A stretch of DNA of 32,029 bases. Source: Bacillota bacterium. GTDB lineage: Bacteria; Bacillota; Sulfobacillia; Sulfobacillales; Sulfobacillaceae. Location of the stretch: contig JAJZZP010000162.1 in NCBI GenBank assembly GCA_021797515.1, positions 1 through 32,029 on the forward strand, read 5' to 3'. Below the pieces are notes generated by a model. The model saw nothing but the letters and a program-made list of their open reading frames with translations, was not told the DNA's origin and did not search any database. Of this stretch, positions 7,909 through 16,844 are shown one piece after another (position 1 is the stretch's first letter; every line of letters begins with the position of its first letter). A program made the translations under genes and the position numbers.

Positions 7909-9285
7909 TCACCACCCAAATATAGACAACGGTAAATCTATTCCGTAGCGAATGATCTTGTCATAGAAATGCGGACGAATTCCCTGGGGTTGGAAGCTGC
8001 CTTGAACCCGGCCATTTTCGTCTAATCCTGTCTGCTGATAGACAAACAAGTCTTGCGTGGTAATGGTTCCGCTTTCCATCCCCACAACCTCGGTAATTTG
8101 CACAATACGGCGGGATCCATCTTGCATTCGTGACTGTTGGACGATGAGATCAATAGCCGAGGACACTTGTTGTCGTATTGCGGTGAGCGGTAAATCAGCC
8201 CCCGCCATCAGCACCATCGTCTCCAAACGTGCTAGACAATCACGAGGTGAGTTGGCGTGCGCCGTAGTCAGACTCCCTTCGTGACCGGTATTCATAGCTT
8301 GCAGCATATCCAAAGCCTCGCCCCCACGCACCTCACCGACGATAATACGATCAGGACGCATACGAAGCGCGTTGCGCACCAACGATCTAATGGTGATTTC
8401 CCCTCGTCCCTCAACGTTTGGCGGTCTGGCTTCCAATGTCACTTTGTGCTCTTGCTGCAGTTGCAATTCCGCCGCATCTTCAATCGTCACGATCCGCTCG
8501 TTACCGGGAATGAAAGCCGACAAAGCATTCAAGGTAGTGGTTTTACCACTACCAGTGCCGCCTGAGACAATAATGTTGATTCGCCCCAAGACGGCCGCTT
8601 CCAAAAATCGGGCCATGGCATCGGATACAGTTCCGATTTCCGTCAACTGAGCCATGGTGAACGGATCTTTAGAGAACTTTCGGATCGTAATCGAATCCCC
8701 ATTCACCGCAATAGGGTGAATCACAGCATTAACACGTGAACCGTCTGGTAAACGAGAATCCACCATCGGACTGGCATCATCAATACGGCGGCCAGTAAAT
8801 GCCAACATCTTTTCTAATGTGGCTTTCAAGTGCTCGGGACTGCGAAATTGTACCGGAACCTTTTGTAAGCGTCCAAATTTCTCCACGTAAATTCGTTCGG
8901 GGCCATTGATCATCACTTCAGATACGTCAGGGTCGTCAAGCAAGGGTTGGATCGGACCGTAGCCTAATATCTCATTAACCAGTGTCTTCACCACAACGTC
9001 TTGCTCGGTCAGCGAAAGATCCCGTTCCTGGGCCACCGTATTGCGCACTAAAGACGCCACTTCAACGCGAGTCATTTTGTCTAGAGTATCCTGCGTCCGC
9101 TCCAGTAATACATCCTGCACTTTCGCCTTAATAGCATTTAGTTTCGGATTAGCCCAAGCCAAGCCCTCCGAAGACGGCGATTTGCCGTCTTGGGCTTTAG
9201 GCTTGTCTTCGCGCGGGAGACGTACCGCGGGATTAATACTCGACCTCACTGTGTTATGCCCGCTTAACCGAGACCGCAAATCCAT
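7909..9285 (-). CDS. tadA: TadA/CpaF-like secretion ATPase
   Basis: The cytoplasmic hexameric ATPase (type II/IV secretion superfamily) that powers assembly of Flp pili. All key motifs are present: Walker A GGTGSGKTT at residues 242-250, an Asp box near IVTIEDAAEL (265-274), Walker B RIIVGEVRGGEA (313-324) and a His box TGHEGSLTTAHA (333-344). The N-terminal region includes the usual LGYGPIQPLLDDPDVSEVM segment (about 107-125) before the nucleotide-binding half. At 458 residues it has normal length. Its ATG overlaps the tadZ stop (TAATG) and GGAG lies about 9 nt upstream, so the start is secure. The gene sits at the standard place between tadZ and tadB. Confidence 0.96.
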   Translation of the reverse strand: MDLRSRLSGHNTVRSSINPAVRLPREDKPKAQDGKSPSSEGLAWANPKLNAIKAKVQDVLLERTQDTLDKMTRVEVASLVRNTVAQERDLSLTEQDVVVKTLVNEILGYGPIQPLLDDPDVSEVMINGPERIYVEKFGRLQKVPVQFRSPEHLKATLEKMLAFTGRRIDDASPMVDSRLPDGSRVNAVIHPIAVNGDSITIRKFSKDPFTMAQLTEIGTVSDAMARFLEAAVLGRINIIVSGGTGSGKTTTLNALSAFIPGNERIVTIEDAAELQLQQEHKVTLEARPPNVEGRGEITIRSLVRNALRMRPDRIIVGEVRGGEALDMLQAMNTGHEGSLTTAHANSPRDCLARLETMVLMAGADLPLTAIRQQVSSAIDLIVQQSRMQDGSRRIVQITEVVGMESGTITTQDLFVYQQTGLDENGRVQGSFQPQGIRPHFYDKIIRYGIDLPLSIFGW

Positions 9286-10487
9286 TAACTACGTCTCCTT
9301 TCACCACGATTTCTCCAACCTGAAAACAGCGTGCCCTTAGGTCGGTGTTGGGTATTTCGCACATTGCGAGATGGTCCATAAAGATTTTCGACCATATCCT
9401 GCGCCATCTCCGTGAGCGCCCGACTTAATAGCGAATCGGGGTTCAATAGCTGTAGTGGACGCCCCTGATTTGCGGCCTTGACAGGCCACGATCCGTCGGA
9501 AGGTAGCTGATACGAGATCTTGGTTCCCAGTGTTTTCTCAATATCCTGCGGCTCGACCCCGGTTTTGGATCCGGCACGGTTCAAGACGATCTTTACCTTG
9601 TGGTCGGGGTAACGAAGACCCTCCCGAAATACCCGCATTGCTTGGCCGATGGTGCGTATCGTCACCACATCGGGTGTACACACTGTCAGCACCTCGTCGC
9701 AGAAATCCAGGGCTGAAACGTTCACATCGCTATATCCCGGCCCGGTATCCACGACAACAAAGGCATGGGTTTCCCGCAATAATTGCAAGACCCGTACCAC
9801 CCGTTCGGCATGGACTTCGTCCGCTTCTTCCGGGCGGAGTGGGGCAGCCAACACATTGACACGGGTACCATGCACGTTGATTAGGGCGCGTTCAAGCCGC
9901 ATCCGGTCTACTTGTCCCATATCGCCTGCAACCACGTCATAGATGGTGGCTTGAGGCAAGATCCCCACCAATGTCGCGACGTCGCCAAACTGGAGGTCAA
10001 GATCAACCAACGCCACGGGATCTTTCCGAGACTTTGCCAAGGCTAGCGCCAGGTTCACAGCAATGGTCGTTTTCCCAACGCCCCCTTTAGACGAGAACAC
10101 CACTTGAACCCTTCCCGGTTCATTCATGGCGCCTTCCGACTTTGCGGCATGAATGGGCAAGCTGGTCTCAAGATCCTGCTCCCAATTAGAGAGTCCAACC
10201 AGGTCTCGTGCTCTAATGGCCAAAGCCCGCTTGGCTGTAGCTGTCGTCTCCGGTCCAATTAAGATAACCGGGTAAGGTGCCTGAGCCAGTTGGTCCATTA
10301 GCCCAACATTTTCGACCAAAAGTTCATCATGAATCACCAGACATCCCGGATTGGTAAGGGAACATTCATCCAAGGCTTGCCGCAAATCCCCGCTGATGCC
10401 AATAAACACAGCCTCCGCGTCGCTTTTTACCGCAGCAGTCAGGGTGTTGTGCAGCGCTTCAGGTGCTGCAACATATACGGTATACAT
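9285..10487 (-). CDS. tadZ: TadZ/CpaE-like MinD-family ATPase
   Basis: A localisation ATPase of the Tad system that places the pilus machine in the cell. Residues 1 to about 115 form a receiver-like domain without an obvious full phosphorylation site, as is usual for CpaE. The MinD/ParA-type domain follows, with deviant Walker A FSSKGGVGKTT near 131-141, VALVDLDLQFGDV near 158-170 and the Walker B-like strand FVVVDTGPGYSD further on. The C-terminus ends in a basic tail (GWRNRGERRRS). At 400 residues it is typical. AAGGGGGG lies about 7 nt before the ATG. The gene follows cpaB by 19 nt and its stop overlaps the tadA start. Confidence 0.93.
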   Translation of the reverse strand: MYTVYVAAPEALHNTLTAAVKSDAEAVFIGISGDLRQALDECSLTNPGCLVIHDELLVENVGLMDQLAQAPYPVILIGPETTATAKRALAIRARDLVGLSNWEQDLETSLPIHAAKSEGAMNEPGRVQVVFSSKGGVGKTTIAVNLALALAKSRKDPVALVDLDLQFGDVATLVGILPQATIYDVVAGDMGQVDRMRLERALINVHGTRVNVLAAPLRPEEADEVHAERVVRVLQLLRETHAFVVVDTGPGYSDVNVSALDFCDEVLTVCTPDVVTIRTIGQAMRVFREGLRYPDHKVKIVLNRAGSKTGVEPQDIEKTLGTKISYQLPSDGSWPVKAANQGRPLQLLNPDSLLSRALTEMAQDMVENLYGPSRNVRNTQHRPKGTLFSGWRNRGERRRS

Positions 10488-10506
10488 GTGTTTCCCCCCT
10501 TTCTAA

Positions 10507-11250
10507 CTAGGGTATCGGCGTCAAATACGTTTTCTGGCTATAGGGTACCGGGATGGCTGCGTGAGAATGCGGCGCATCCAATGCCGCAATCAGAGTCCCG
10601 TGAGACTCTGCAAAAATCAGCGCTGCAATTCGTTCAGGCGGCAAAGCCAAAATCAGGGTCAATCCTTGTCCCGTGGTTGGCGTGGCCGATGGAGTCAACG
10701 ACCCATTGACAGCAAGTACGGGTATATTGTTCATGAAATCTTCCACAACAGGATTACTCGAACCCGTTGGCGTAATTTGGGTAAAAAGACTAATATGATC
10801 GCCGGGATTAATCATGCCATCCACGGCATCCGAGCTCCCCAGCGGAAGATCAACTGCCATGTCGTGCGGATTAATACGTGCGGCAATCACATTGCTTGTC
10901 TTGGGATAAAATATTTCAGATCCTACTATCGGAACTCCTGGCCCAAGTGCCTCCGTGGTCCATGCCCCGGTTAGACTGGCTACCGATGAGAGAGCGCCAG
11001 GCGGTACCAATGTGGTTGGGTACCGCCTGATTGTAACGTCTCCCGGCACAATTGGCTGAAATGCCGATGTCGCGGTGGTCAGTACAAGAACGGGCGCAGT
11101 GGCAACTGTCCTCTTCTGTTGTGCTTGTTGTTGCATATATTGAGTTGCATAATTAAAACTAATATACACGGCTCCCGCACACAATATTACAGCTACCAGT
11201 AACCAACGGTTGACAGCCAGAAATTGCCTAATTCTGGTCGTCCCGCTCAA
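10507..11250 (-). CDS. cpaB: CpaB/RcpC-like Flp pilus assembly protein
   Basis: Flp pilus assembly protein of the CpaB/RcpC family, a membrane-anchored extracytoplasmic protein. In diderms it works with the secretin; here, with no secretin in view, it probably acts in the cell wall. An N-terminal helix (WLLVAVILCAGAVYISFNYA) is followed by a SAF-like domain (VLTTATSAFQPIVPGDVTIR), the stretch IVGSEIFYPK, and an RcpC-type core with MAVDLPLGSSDAVDGMINPG. The start is TTG, with a clear GGGAGG 6 nt upstream; no better start is nearby. At 247 residues it is average for the family. It lies 14 nt after the pilin gene and 19 nt before tadZ, in the same operon. Confidence 0.88.
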   Translation of the reverse strand: MSGTTRIRQFLAVNRWLLVAVILCAGAVYISFNYATQYMQQQAQQKRTVATAPVLVLTTATSAFQPIVPGDVTIRRYPTTLVPPGALSSVASLTGAWTTEALGPGVPIVGSEIFYPKTSNVIAARINPHDMAVDLPLGSSDAVDGMINPGDHISLFTQITPTGSSNPVVEDFMNNIPVLAVNGSLTPSATPTTGQGLTLILALPPERIAALIFAESHGTLIAALDAPHSHAAIPVPYSQKTYLTPIP

Positions 11251-11264
11251 GATAATCCTCCCTA

Positions 11265-11492
11265 TTAAGTTGCAACGTTGGTCCCAATGCTGTGAATCGT
11301 GTTGTTGACTGTCCCACCTAAGAAACTCAACGCGACTATTACTACTACTGCAATCAGTGCCAGAATCAGCGCATATTCTACTAGCGCCTGTCCTTTGTTC
11401 TCTTTAGCCTTGTTGGCTAAAGAGACCATGCGCGCCTTGCCAAATGCAAAAGCCTCGCGACTCCAGTTGTTTATTCTCTTTACCGCCGTCAC
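11265..11492 (-). CDS. flp: Flp-type major pilin
   Basis: The structural subunit of the Flp pilus. The core KENKGQALVEYALILALIAV carries the prepilin peptidase site after Gly, then the conserved Glu-Tyr and one long hydrophobic helix, ending GTVNNTIHSIGTNVAT. The open frame runs upstream to 11798, but that part is AT-rich and not protein-like. I place the start at the GTG 11492-11490, 10 nt after AAGGAG, giving 75 residues and an unusually long leader of about 34 residues. The internal ATG at 11429-11427 would give 54 residues, closer to normal Flp length, but has no ribosome binding site. It is the first gene of the operon, downstream of a sigma-A-like promoter. An 11-bp hairpin lies inside the leader-coding part. 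Confidence 0.92.
   Translation of the reverse strand: MTAVKRINNWSREAFAFGKARMVSLANKAKENKGQALVEYALILALIAVVVIVALSFLGGTVNNTIHSIGTNVAT
11399..11425 (-). promoter_or_regulatory. Perfect 11-bp hairpin inside the flp coding sequence
   Basis: In the mRNA, TCTCTTTAGCC and GGCTAAAGAGA pair perfectly around the 5-nt loop AACAA. The hairpin covers the codons for roughly VSLANKAKEN, immediately after the internal ATG and just before the pilin cleavage site. Such a stem in a gene with an unusually long leader could affect mRNA stability, ribosome pausing or internal initiation. It has no T-tail, so it is not a typical terminator. Confidence 0.5.
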
Positions 11493-11534
11493 TGTGTGAC
11501 CACTCCTTAGAAATAATATGGTAAGTTTGATGGC

Positions 11535-11547
11535 TCCCCTAAGGGGA
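11535..11547. repeat. 13-bp palindrome upstream of flp
   Basis: TCCCCTAAGGGGA is a perfect palindrome around a central A, about 43 nt upstream of the flp start. It lies between the putative promoter and the ribosome binding site, so it could be an operator or a small 5' untranslated hairpin. No regulator is identified. Confidence 0.35.
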
Positions 11548-11628
11548 TATTTTCCAAATTCCACATTACACGGTTTGACATAACAATGCAAATATACAAT
11601 GGGATAGCAGATAGAAATGTTTTTTTTA

Positions 11629-11656
11629 TATTTATATAGCGAGAGATTTGTGTCAA
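11629..11656 (-). promoter_or_regulatory. Sigma-A-like promoter for the Tad pilus operon
   Basis: On the minus strand TTGACA (11656-11651) is followed after 16 nt by TAAATA (11634-11629), with AT-rich sequence beyond. This would give an untranslated leader of about 130 nt before flp. A second candidate, TTGCAT, 17 nt, then TAATGT, lies closer to flp (about 11563-11591). The whole 11493-11838 interval is AT-rich and separates flp from the divergent DUF2079 gene. On the plus strand there is a TTGACA at 11575-11580, but no well-spaced -10. Confidence 0.5.
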
Positions 11657-11838
11657 ATAACTGGACGTTCCAGAACCTCAATCCCGTTGGAATTAAAAAG
11701 ACATTTTTTCTCAACATATTATGCCTTTTTTCTTCGACCATTTCTCTGTTAAACAGGAAAATTTCTGGTGTCTGTCGAACATTGATGTGGACCCGCACAA
11801 TTATTGTTCCAAACTGGAATTTAGCTTAGGAGGTCCGT

Positions 11839-13296
11839 GTGGCAAAAATCGTTGCAGGTATTAACAATACATCACTAAATGAAAGCAGCCCCATGAAGAT
11901 CAGTACATTACTGCGAAACCGGAACACCTGGGTGTTTTTTGCATTATCCCTGCTTTATTGCATCCCATCATGGGTTCGATATGCCTCATGGCGCGGCAGT
12001 GTTTGGGACATGGGATATTTCGTTAATGCGTTATGGTCGATTAGCCACGGCCACTGGCTAGCTTGTTCGCCATTTGAAGATGGGATGCCAGCTCTGGGAG
12101 ATGCCGCCTCATTCATTCTTTACCCCCTTGCATTATGGTATCGAGCAACGGGTCCCTATGGACTCTTATGGATTCAGGCAATAAGTCTCTTGTCTGGTAT
12201 AGTATTTTTGCTTAGGTGGGGTCGACGATTTCAATTGACACCAATCTATTCAGTCGTTCTAATAGGACTTTTTCTCATTTTCCCTACAATATGGGGGTCG
12301 CTATTATTTGATTTTCACCCTGATGTGTTTGCTATCCCTCTGCTATGCGCCTTAGTAGAGAGTGTGTGGGATTGCCACTGGCGAAAATACTGGGTTCTGT
12401 TCTTTCTCAACCTCTTAGTCAAAGGCACTATGCCAGTGACATTGTTTGGCGTTGGGATCATGTTGTTGATCCAGCGCCATCGGTGGCAGGGATGGCTCAG
12501 TCTACTGCTGTCCTCCGGCTGGATGGCAGCCATAGCGCTATGGCTTTTACCGAAACTGTCTCCAACAGGCAATGTTGCGCAGTGGTCCTCCACCTATGGA
12601 TGGGTCAGCCACAGTCCCCGAAGTTTTTTGGGCAGCGTTGCAGGGCGTTTGACCATTTTAGCAACTCCATGGGGCCACTCCACTGTGTGGGTTTATTTGT
12701 TTGGAATTGCAGCCGGAGTTGCATTTATACCATTTTTCTACAAGCAGAGCCTCATTGTGCTAATACCTGCCTCGACGATGATTCTCTTCAATGTTTACTC
12801 CCACTATGTGCAACAGCAGTGGCTCGTTAACCAATATAGCCTGTTTATGGTTCCCTTCCTATTTGCCTCCTTGACTATTGCGATGAGTCTGTTAACCAAG
12901 AGGACCCTGCGTTTCACGTTTATGGCTCTGCCGATCCCTATCTTGGTGGCCAGCCTAACCTGGAAATCTTTTGGTCCGATACTCTGGCCTACTCGTGCAG
13001 CTCGTCAACTCACTGTCGCCAGCCAGTTGATCCCGCCCCAAGCTCCTGTTTATGGCCAAGACTTCACCCTTTACAAGTTAGTCAATCGTAGCCACGTAGC
13101 AATTCTCACTTCCTACCCCCAAAAGGTGCCAAACGATGCATTTGTATTGCTGGATAAGAACCAAAACATTTATCAATTTTACGGAATCTCCATCCGAAAA
13201 TTTCAGGTCATGCTACTCGACTTCGAAAAAAGTCCCCAGTGGAAAGAGCTCTATCACCAAGGCCCCGTCTATCTCTTTCACAAAATTGGATCATGA
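11839..13296 (+). CDS. DUF2079 polytopic membrane protein
   Basis: A multi-pass membrane protein of the DUF2079 family, thought to be related to membrane glycosyltransferases of the GT-C type; the substrate is unknown. The DUF2079 signature is clear near the N-terminus: SVWDMGYFVNALWSISHGHW, then LGDAASFILYPLALWY and LWIQAISLLSGIVFLL, followed by FDFHPDVFAIPLLCALVES and a Lys-containing NLLVKGTMPV segment. About ten hydrophobic helices are visible. The last 120 or so residues are soluble, probably outside the membrane. The start is GTG with AGGAGGT 6 nt upstream; an ATG at 11893 is a weaker alternative. It is divergent from flp and convergent with the flippase gene. The position suggests it adds or transfers sugar in the neighbouring glycan pathway, an inference from context. 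Confidence 0.85.
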   Translation: MAKIVAGINNTSLNESSPMKISTLLRNRNTWVFFALSLLYCIPSWVRYASWRGSVWDMGYFVNALWSISHGHWLACSPFEDGMPALGDAASFILYPLALWYRATGPYGLLWIQAISLLSGIVFLLRWGRRFQLTPIYSVVLIGLFLIFPTIWGSLLFDFHPDVFAIPLLCALVESVWDCHWRKYWVLFFLNLLVKGTMPVTLFGVGIMLLIQRHRWQGWLSLLLSSGWMAAIALWLLPKLSPTGNVAQWSSTYGWVSHSPRSFLGSVAGRLTILATPWGHSTVWVYLFGIAAGVAFIPFFYKQSLIVLIPASTMILFNVYSHYVQQQWLVNQYSLFMVPFLFASLTIAMSLLTKRTLRFTFMALPIPILVASLTWKSFGPILWPTRAARQLTVASQLIPPQAPVYGQDFTLYKLVNRSHVAILTSYPQKVPNDAFVLLDKNQNIYQFYGISIRKFQVMLLDFEKSPQWKELYHQGPVYLFHKIGS

Positions 13297-13304
13297 CCGA
13301 CATG

Positions 13305-13341
13305 GGGGGCATTTCTGAGACCTTTAAGCTCTTAAGCCCCC
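13305..13341. terminator. Possible bidirectional terminator between convergent genes
   Basis: GGGGGC (13305-13310) and GCCCCC (13336-13341) can pair across a 25-nt interval that contains a smaller CTTTAAG/CTTAAG hairpin. The element sits in the 35-bp gap between the DUF2079 stop and the flippase stop and overlaps the flippase stop codon. T-runs are poor on both strands. Confidence 0.35.
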
Positions 13342-14747
13342 TTCATAGCCATCAGATCGGCCCACGTTAACAGTCGGGTAATAAAGGCCAGTCCCGTAAA
13401 CACAAATATTCCGATGCCAATTACGACCCATACGGATGTATAAGGCAGTAATTCATAGACAACCGCGCCCATAATTAGACTATTAAGAACTGCAAGCCAT
13501 GCAGTCCGCCACGGAAAATTGATGTCGCGGAATTGATGGCGGACCAAACGTCCGGTATAAATCATAAGAAATGCCTGAGAACAGGCAAGAGCGGCGGCGA
13601 GCCCTGTCGCCCCCCAGTGGACCAGCCCCAGCATTGTCAGCAAGTTTATTCCTGCCCCAATTAAAACGGCGCGAAGATAACGTTTTTCTCCATAGGTAAC
13701 GACCAGATTGATGGCAAAAACCTCTCTAATCGCCGTAATCATCCAACTCACAGTAAGAATAGCAAATGGCACACTTGCCGATTGATACTGGTTACCAAAG
13801 AGGCCTACGATAAACGAGTGGTCCACAACCATCGCACCGATAGCAATGGGAATGGTAACAATCACGACCATGCGTAGAATGTTTACCGTTACCTGCTCAA
13901 GCTTTTCCCTATTATCATGTACTAACTGGCTGGCCATAGGGTAGAAACTTTGCAAAAGCACCCCCAAGAGAGACGCCAGTAACACTAGTGGTCGCGTGGC
14001 GGCGGAATAAAAACCTACTTGAGTAAGGGTCGTAAAGTGTCGTAAAATGAGCACGTCAATTCCCGAATAGATCACACCAACAACTCCAAATATGGCAAAA
14101 ATTGAACTGTGCCGAATTGTTGTCGCTAGCCTCCTCCACCCTGGCCAACATGGACACCTTAACCCCTGATATATCGCTAGGTAGGCAATCAATCCGATAG
14201 GAGCAATCCACAACGCTGTCACTGTAACTATCACGGCTAGATTAAGCTTTCCTTCTGCATTGACGAGCAACACCGTTGCCACTAATCGCAAAATGGCACC
14301 CACAACCATAGCAACGGCCGGAATCGCCAATTGTTGTTCAAGAGCGTAAATCCATTGGGGATTCACACTATTTTGCAACAGCAAACTTGACCATAACAAT
14401 AGCAATATTTTGGTCATCCCAGACATCGGTAAAACCAATGTGGCCCCAATGAAGATCAGCATACCAAAAAGGCCCAACCAAAACAGCACATCCCATGCCT
14501 CTTGGACTCGAGCGATCCTTTCACTTCCTTGCAGCGCAGAAGCCACACGCGTCATCCATGTAGGAATTCCCAATTGGGTCAAGGTTAACCATAAGATCGC
14601 CCAGGTCCATGTATAGCTATATAACCCATAACCATTGGGTCCAAGTATCCGCGCAAGATATACTACCGTAATGAATCCCAATGCACCTTGAATCACAGTA
14701 GATATAGACAAAATGCTAAAATTAGAAACTAATCCTTGCCGCCGCAT
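13332..14747 (-). CDS. Wzx-type oligosaccharide flippase
   Basis: A membrane transporter of the polysaccharide flippase (MOP) superfamily that moves lipid-linked oligosaccharide across the cytoplasmic membrane. The N-terminus is typical (VIQGALGFITVVYLARILGP, then YGLYSYTWTWAILWLTLTQL), and about 12-14 hydrophobic helices follow over 471 residues, the usual size. The frame opens at TTG 14774 without a ribosome binding site. The ATG at 14747 (MRRQGLVSNF) has GAGG about 9 nt upstream and is preferred. It is the last gene of the seven-gene glycan operon, 143 nt after the rhamnosyltransferase-like gene, in a gap that holds nothing I recognise. A cognate Wzy polymerase is not evident, unless the DUF2079 protein or a gene outside the window supplies the partner step. 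Confidence 0.88.
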   Translation of the reverse strand: MRRQGLVSNFSILSISTVIQGALGFITVVYLARILGPNGYGLYSYTWTWAILWLTLTQLGIPTWMTRVASALQGSERIARVQEAWDVLFWLGLFGMLIFIGATLVLPMSGMTKILLLLWSSLLLQNSVNPQWIYALEQQLAIPAVAMVVGAILRLVATVLLVNAEGKLNLAVIVTVTALWIAPIGLIAYLAIYQGLRCPCWPGWRRLATTIRHSSIFAIFGVVGVIYSGIDVLILRHFTTLTQVGFYSAATRPLVLLASLLGVLLQSFYPMASQLVHDNREKLEQVTVNILRMVVIVTIPIAIGAMVVDHSFIVGLFGNQYQSASVPFAILTVSWMITAIREVFAINLVVTYGEKRYLRAVLIGAGINLLTMLGLVHWGATGLAAALACSQAFLMIYTGRLVRHQFRDINFPWRTAWLAVLNSLIMGAVVYELLPYTSVWVVIGIGIFVFTGLAFITRLLTWADLMAMKGA

Positions 14748-14890
14748 CCTACTTGTCCTCAAATTAATACCCAACTATCTTAGCACCAAGTTAAAACGGA
14801 AAGCAGATTTTGAAAAGAGGACAAGATTCATGGCCAGTTCAGTATGGGCATTTTTAGCGCCTCCCCGAGAATCTCCTCCAATCGGAAACG

Positions 14891-15802
14891 TTAAATCTGT
14901 GGTTTTATTGGACCCAATTTCCCGATAATACCATGGTAAACCCCGCGTAGCATGGCTAACATCTTTTTTCGCCGGTCCTGTTCAAAGAGCAGTACGCCAA
15001 CATTCTCTCTTACCGAGTTTACGATATCCATTGCTATCCATCGCGGATGACTTGTCACATAGTGTCTATAGAGCCATACTCTGTTCCGTGCCATATAGTA
15101 CCGCCGTATGGGAGGGTAATTTCCTACGGTAACCTTCTTCCACAATACCTTATGGTGCGTTGGATAGCCAAGATTATGGTCAAGCACAGCGCTTTCGCAT
15201 TCCAAAACAACATAGCCCTTTTTTCCACATCGCAAGCAAAATTCCGTATCGACTAGATCAATAAAGAGATCCTCATTGTATAGTCCAACATGAGAAAATA
15301 TGGTGAGTTTAATCAAGTTACCCGATGTCATCGTCGTGAGAATTTCGCCATAAATTTCATTCCGAAAGGGTTTATCAGCAAAGGTTATCAAGAGGTTGCG
15401 TGTTTGATCCCGATACCTCGGCGCGATTATAGCCACGCGGTCTTTGTCTGGATACATGGTGTAAGCTTCGAACATTAATTGCAACATGTTTCGCGTTACC
15501 CGGCTATCTTGGTCCATGGTCACGACCCATTGGTAATCATTGGTTGAAGCCCATTTGACCCCGATATTCAATGCCGCAGCAATCCCTAAGTTATTATCAT
15601 TGCACCAAACAACAACCCCTGACAACCGACTTAATGACTTGAGATATTGGGCATTTGGTCCTTGGGTGCCGTTATCGATTACAAATACTCGCCCAACCTG
15701 CGACAGTAATGAGTGCACATTTTCGACCACAGATCCGTCGGGAAAATAAGTCACTACTACCCCACAAATAGTTGCCTTGTCATACCATGCCTGTTTTAAC
15801 AT
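14891..15802 (-). CDS. Rhamnosyltransferase-like family-2 glycosyltransferase
   Basis: A cytoplasmic inverting glycosyltransferase of family 2 that resembles the rhamnosyltransferases of O-antigen and exopolysaccharide synthesis. The nucleotide-sugar fold begins ICGVVVTYFPDG, continues FVIDNGTQGPNAQYL and NDNNLGIAAALNIGVKWA, and carries the metal-binding MDQDS, which is characteristic of RfbF-like rhamnosyltransferases. Later segments (FIDLVDTEFCLRC, then NLGYPTHHKV and YYMARNRVWLYRHY) also fit that group. The frame opens at TTG 15841, but I choose the ATG at 15802 because it overlaps the methyltransferase stop by 7 nt and gives a clean 303-residue enzyme. The ribosome binding site is weak (GCGGAA), so coupling to the upstream gene is likely. 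Donor and acceptor cannot be read from sequence. Confidence 0.85.
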   Translation of the reverse strand: MLKQAWYDKATICGVVVTYFPDGSVVENVHSLLSQVGRVFVIDNGTQGPNAQYLKSLSRLSGVVVWCNDNNLGIAAALNIGVKWASTNDYQWVVTMDQDSRVTRNMLQLMFEAYTMYPDKDRVAIIAPRYRDQTRNLLITFADKPFRNEIYGEILTTMTSGNLIKLTIFSHVGLYNEDLFIDLVDTEFCLRCGKKGYVVLECESAVLDHNLGYPTHHKVLWKKVTVGNYPPIRRYYMARNRVWLYRHYVTSHPRWIAMDIVNSVRENVGVLLFEQDRRKKMLAMLRGVYHGIIGKLGPIKPQI

Positions 15803-16758
15803 CGTGATTTTTCCGCTGTTAACACAGCCTCCTCCCCCCAAAGAGGATGGCTAGACAGAGCGAAATACTCTTGGTATTGGCCTATATAAGATCGGAGAAA
15901 AGTCTGAAAAGTACGATCGCGCAACATATTGTGCCTGCCAGTTTCCTTAATGTCAAGACTTCCTGCCCATGACAACGACGCATTCGCCGCGGAAGTCCAG
16001 GTCTTAATGTGCAGGAATCCAGAGCGTTCTGCACAATTGCGCAATGTTCCCGGAGAAAAGAGGCGAATATGGCGAGGTGGGTCTAGGTCTCGCCATGAAG
16101 ACCCAAATTGCTGATGAGCTCTACTCGAAACATTTGGTGTCACAACTATCAACCGCCCGCCACCCTTCAAAATGCGGTGGCATTCTTGCAAAAGACCTAT
16201 AGGATCAAATACGTGCTCAATCACATGATTCATCGTAACCGCATCGAATCGGTTTTCGGAGTATTTCATGCTTGTCACCTCACCGTAGTGAACCTCAAGT
16301 CCAGCAGTTCGAGCTCGTTTCACGGCTTGTGCATCAAAATCTACTCCTTCTACATCCCATCCCATAGCACGCATTCGCTCTAAGAACACGCCGGATCCGC
16401 AGCCAATGTCCAAAAGTCGTCCTGGAGTTTCATGTTCTAATGTCATATAAGAACTTTTTCGTTCCCAGCGCCGAAGCCAGGTAATCCTGGCCAAACCAAC
16501 CCTAACCAACCAGTAGAAAAATTGCTCGTGGCGACGTTCTGAATGGGTATAGTAAATGTTGTACGCTTTAGAAATCTCATCTTCTAACGGGGCGGGATCT
16601 AACCACACCAGTCCACACTCGGGATTAGAACACAAAGAAAAATTCCATGTCCCTGGTACTCCAAAAATACGATCCGGCAAAGCCGAATATAATGGCGTAC
16701 CAATCGAACCACACACATAGCAATCAGGGCACGGGCGAGATCTTATAACATTGTCCAT
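15796..16758 (-). CDS. SAM-dependent methyltransferase with N-terminal Cys-rich (zinc-ribbon-like) segment
   Basis: A class I S-adenosylmethionine methyltransferase, probably acting on a sugar or a glycan lipid intermediate. The N-terminal 50 residues carry cysteines at about 10, 13, 16, 43 and 48 (CPDCYVC ... CSNPEC), a layout often seen in methyltransferases of polysaccharide clusters that may bind zinc. The SAM-binding motif LLDIGCGSGVFLERM follows near residue 115, then VEGVDFDAQAV, VTMNHVIEHV and RILKGGGRLIVVTPN, which complete the Methyltransf_11/23-type core. The last 80 or so residues are not diagnostic. GGCGGT lies about 6 nt before the ATG. The 3' end overlaps the rhamnosyltransferase-like gene by 7 nt. 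Confidence 0.85.
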   Translation of the reverse strand: MDNVIRSRPCPDCYVCGSIGTPLYSALPDRIFGVPGTWNFSLCSNPECGLVWLDPAPLEDEISKAYNIYYTHSERRHEQFFYWLVRVGLARITWLRRWERKSSYMTLEHETPGRLLDIGCGSGVFLERMRAMGWDVEGVDFDAQAVKRARTAGLEVHYGEVTSMKYSENRFDAVTMNHVIEHVFDPIGLLQECHRILKGGGRLIVVTPNVSSRAHQQFGSSWRDLDPPRHIRLFSPGTLRNCAERSGFLHIKTWTSAANASLSWAGSLDIKETGRHNMLRDRTFQTFLRSYIGQYQEYFALSSHPLWGEEAVLTAEKSRC

Positions 16759-16844
16759 TAAATACCGCCTTCCTGAAGTTCGCGCTGATTACCATTCCCG
16801 TCCTAAACCCCGAGTGCACTCGCCTCATAATGATGGAACTACTT

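Noticed and set aside
11493..11798. N-terminal extension of the pilin frame to 11798
   Set aside because: AT-rich and not protein-like, and it overlaps the promoter. The GTG at 11492 has a proper ribosome binding site.
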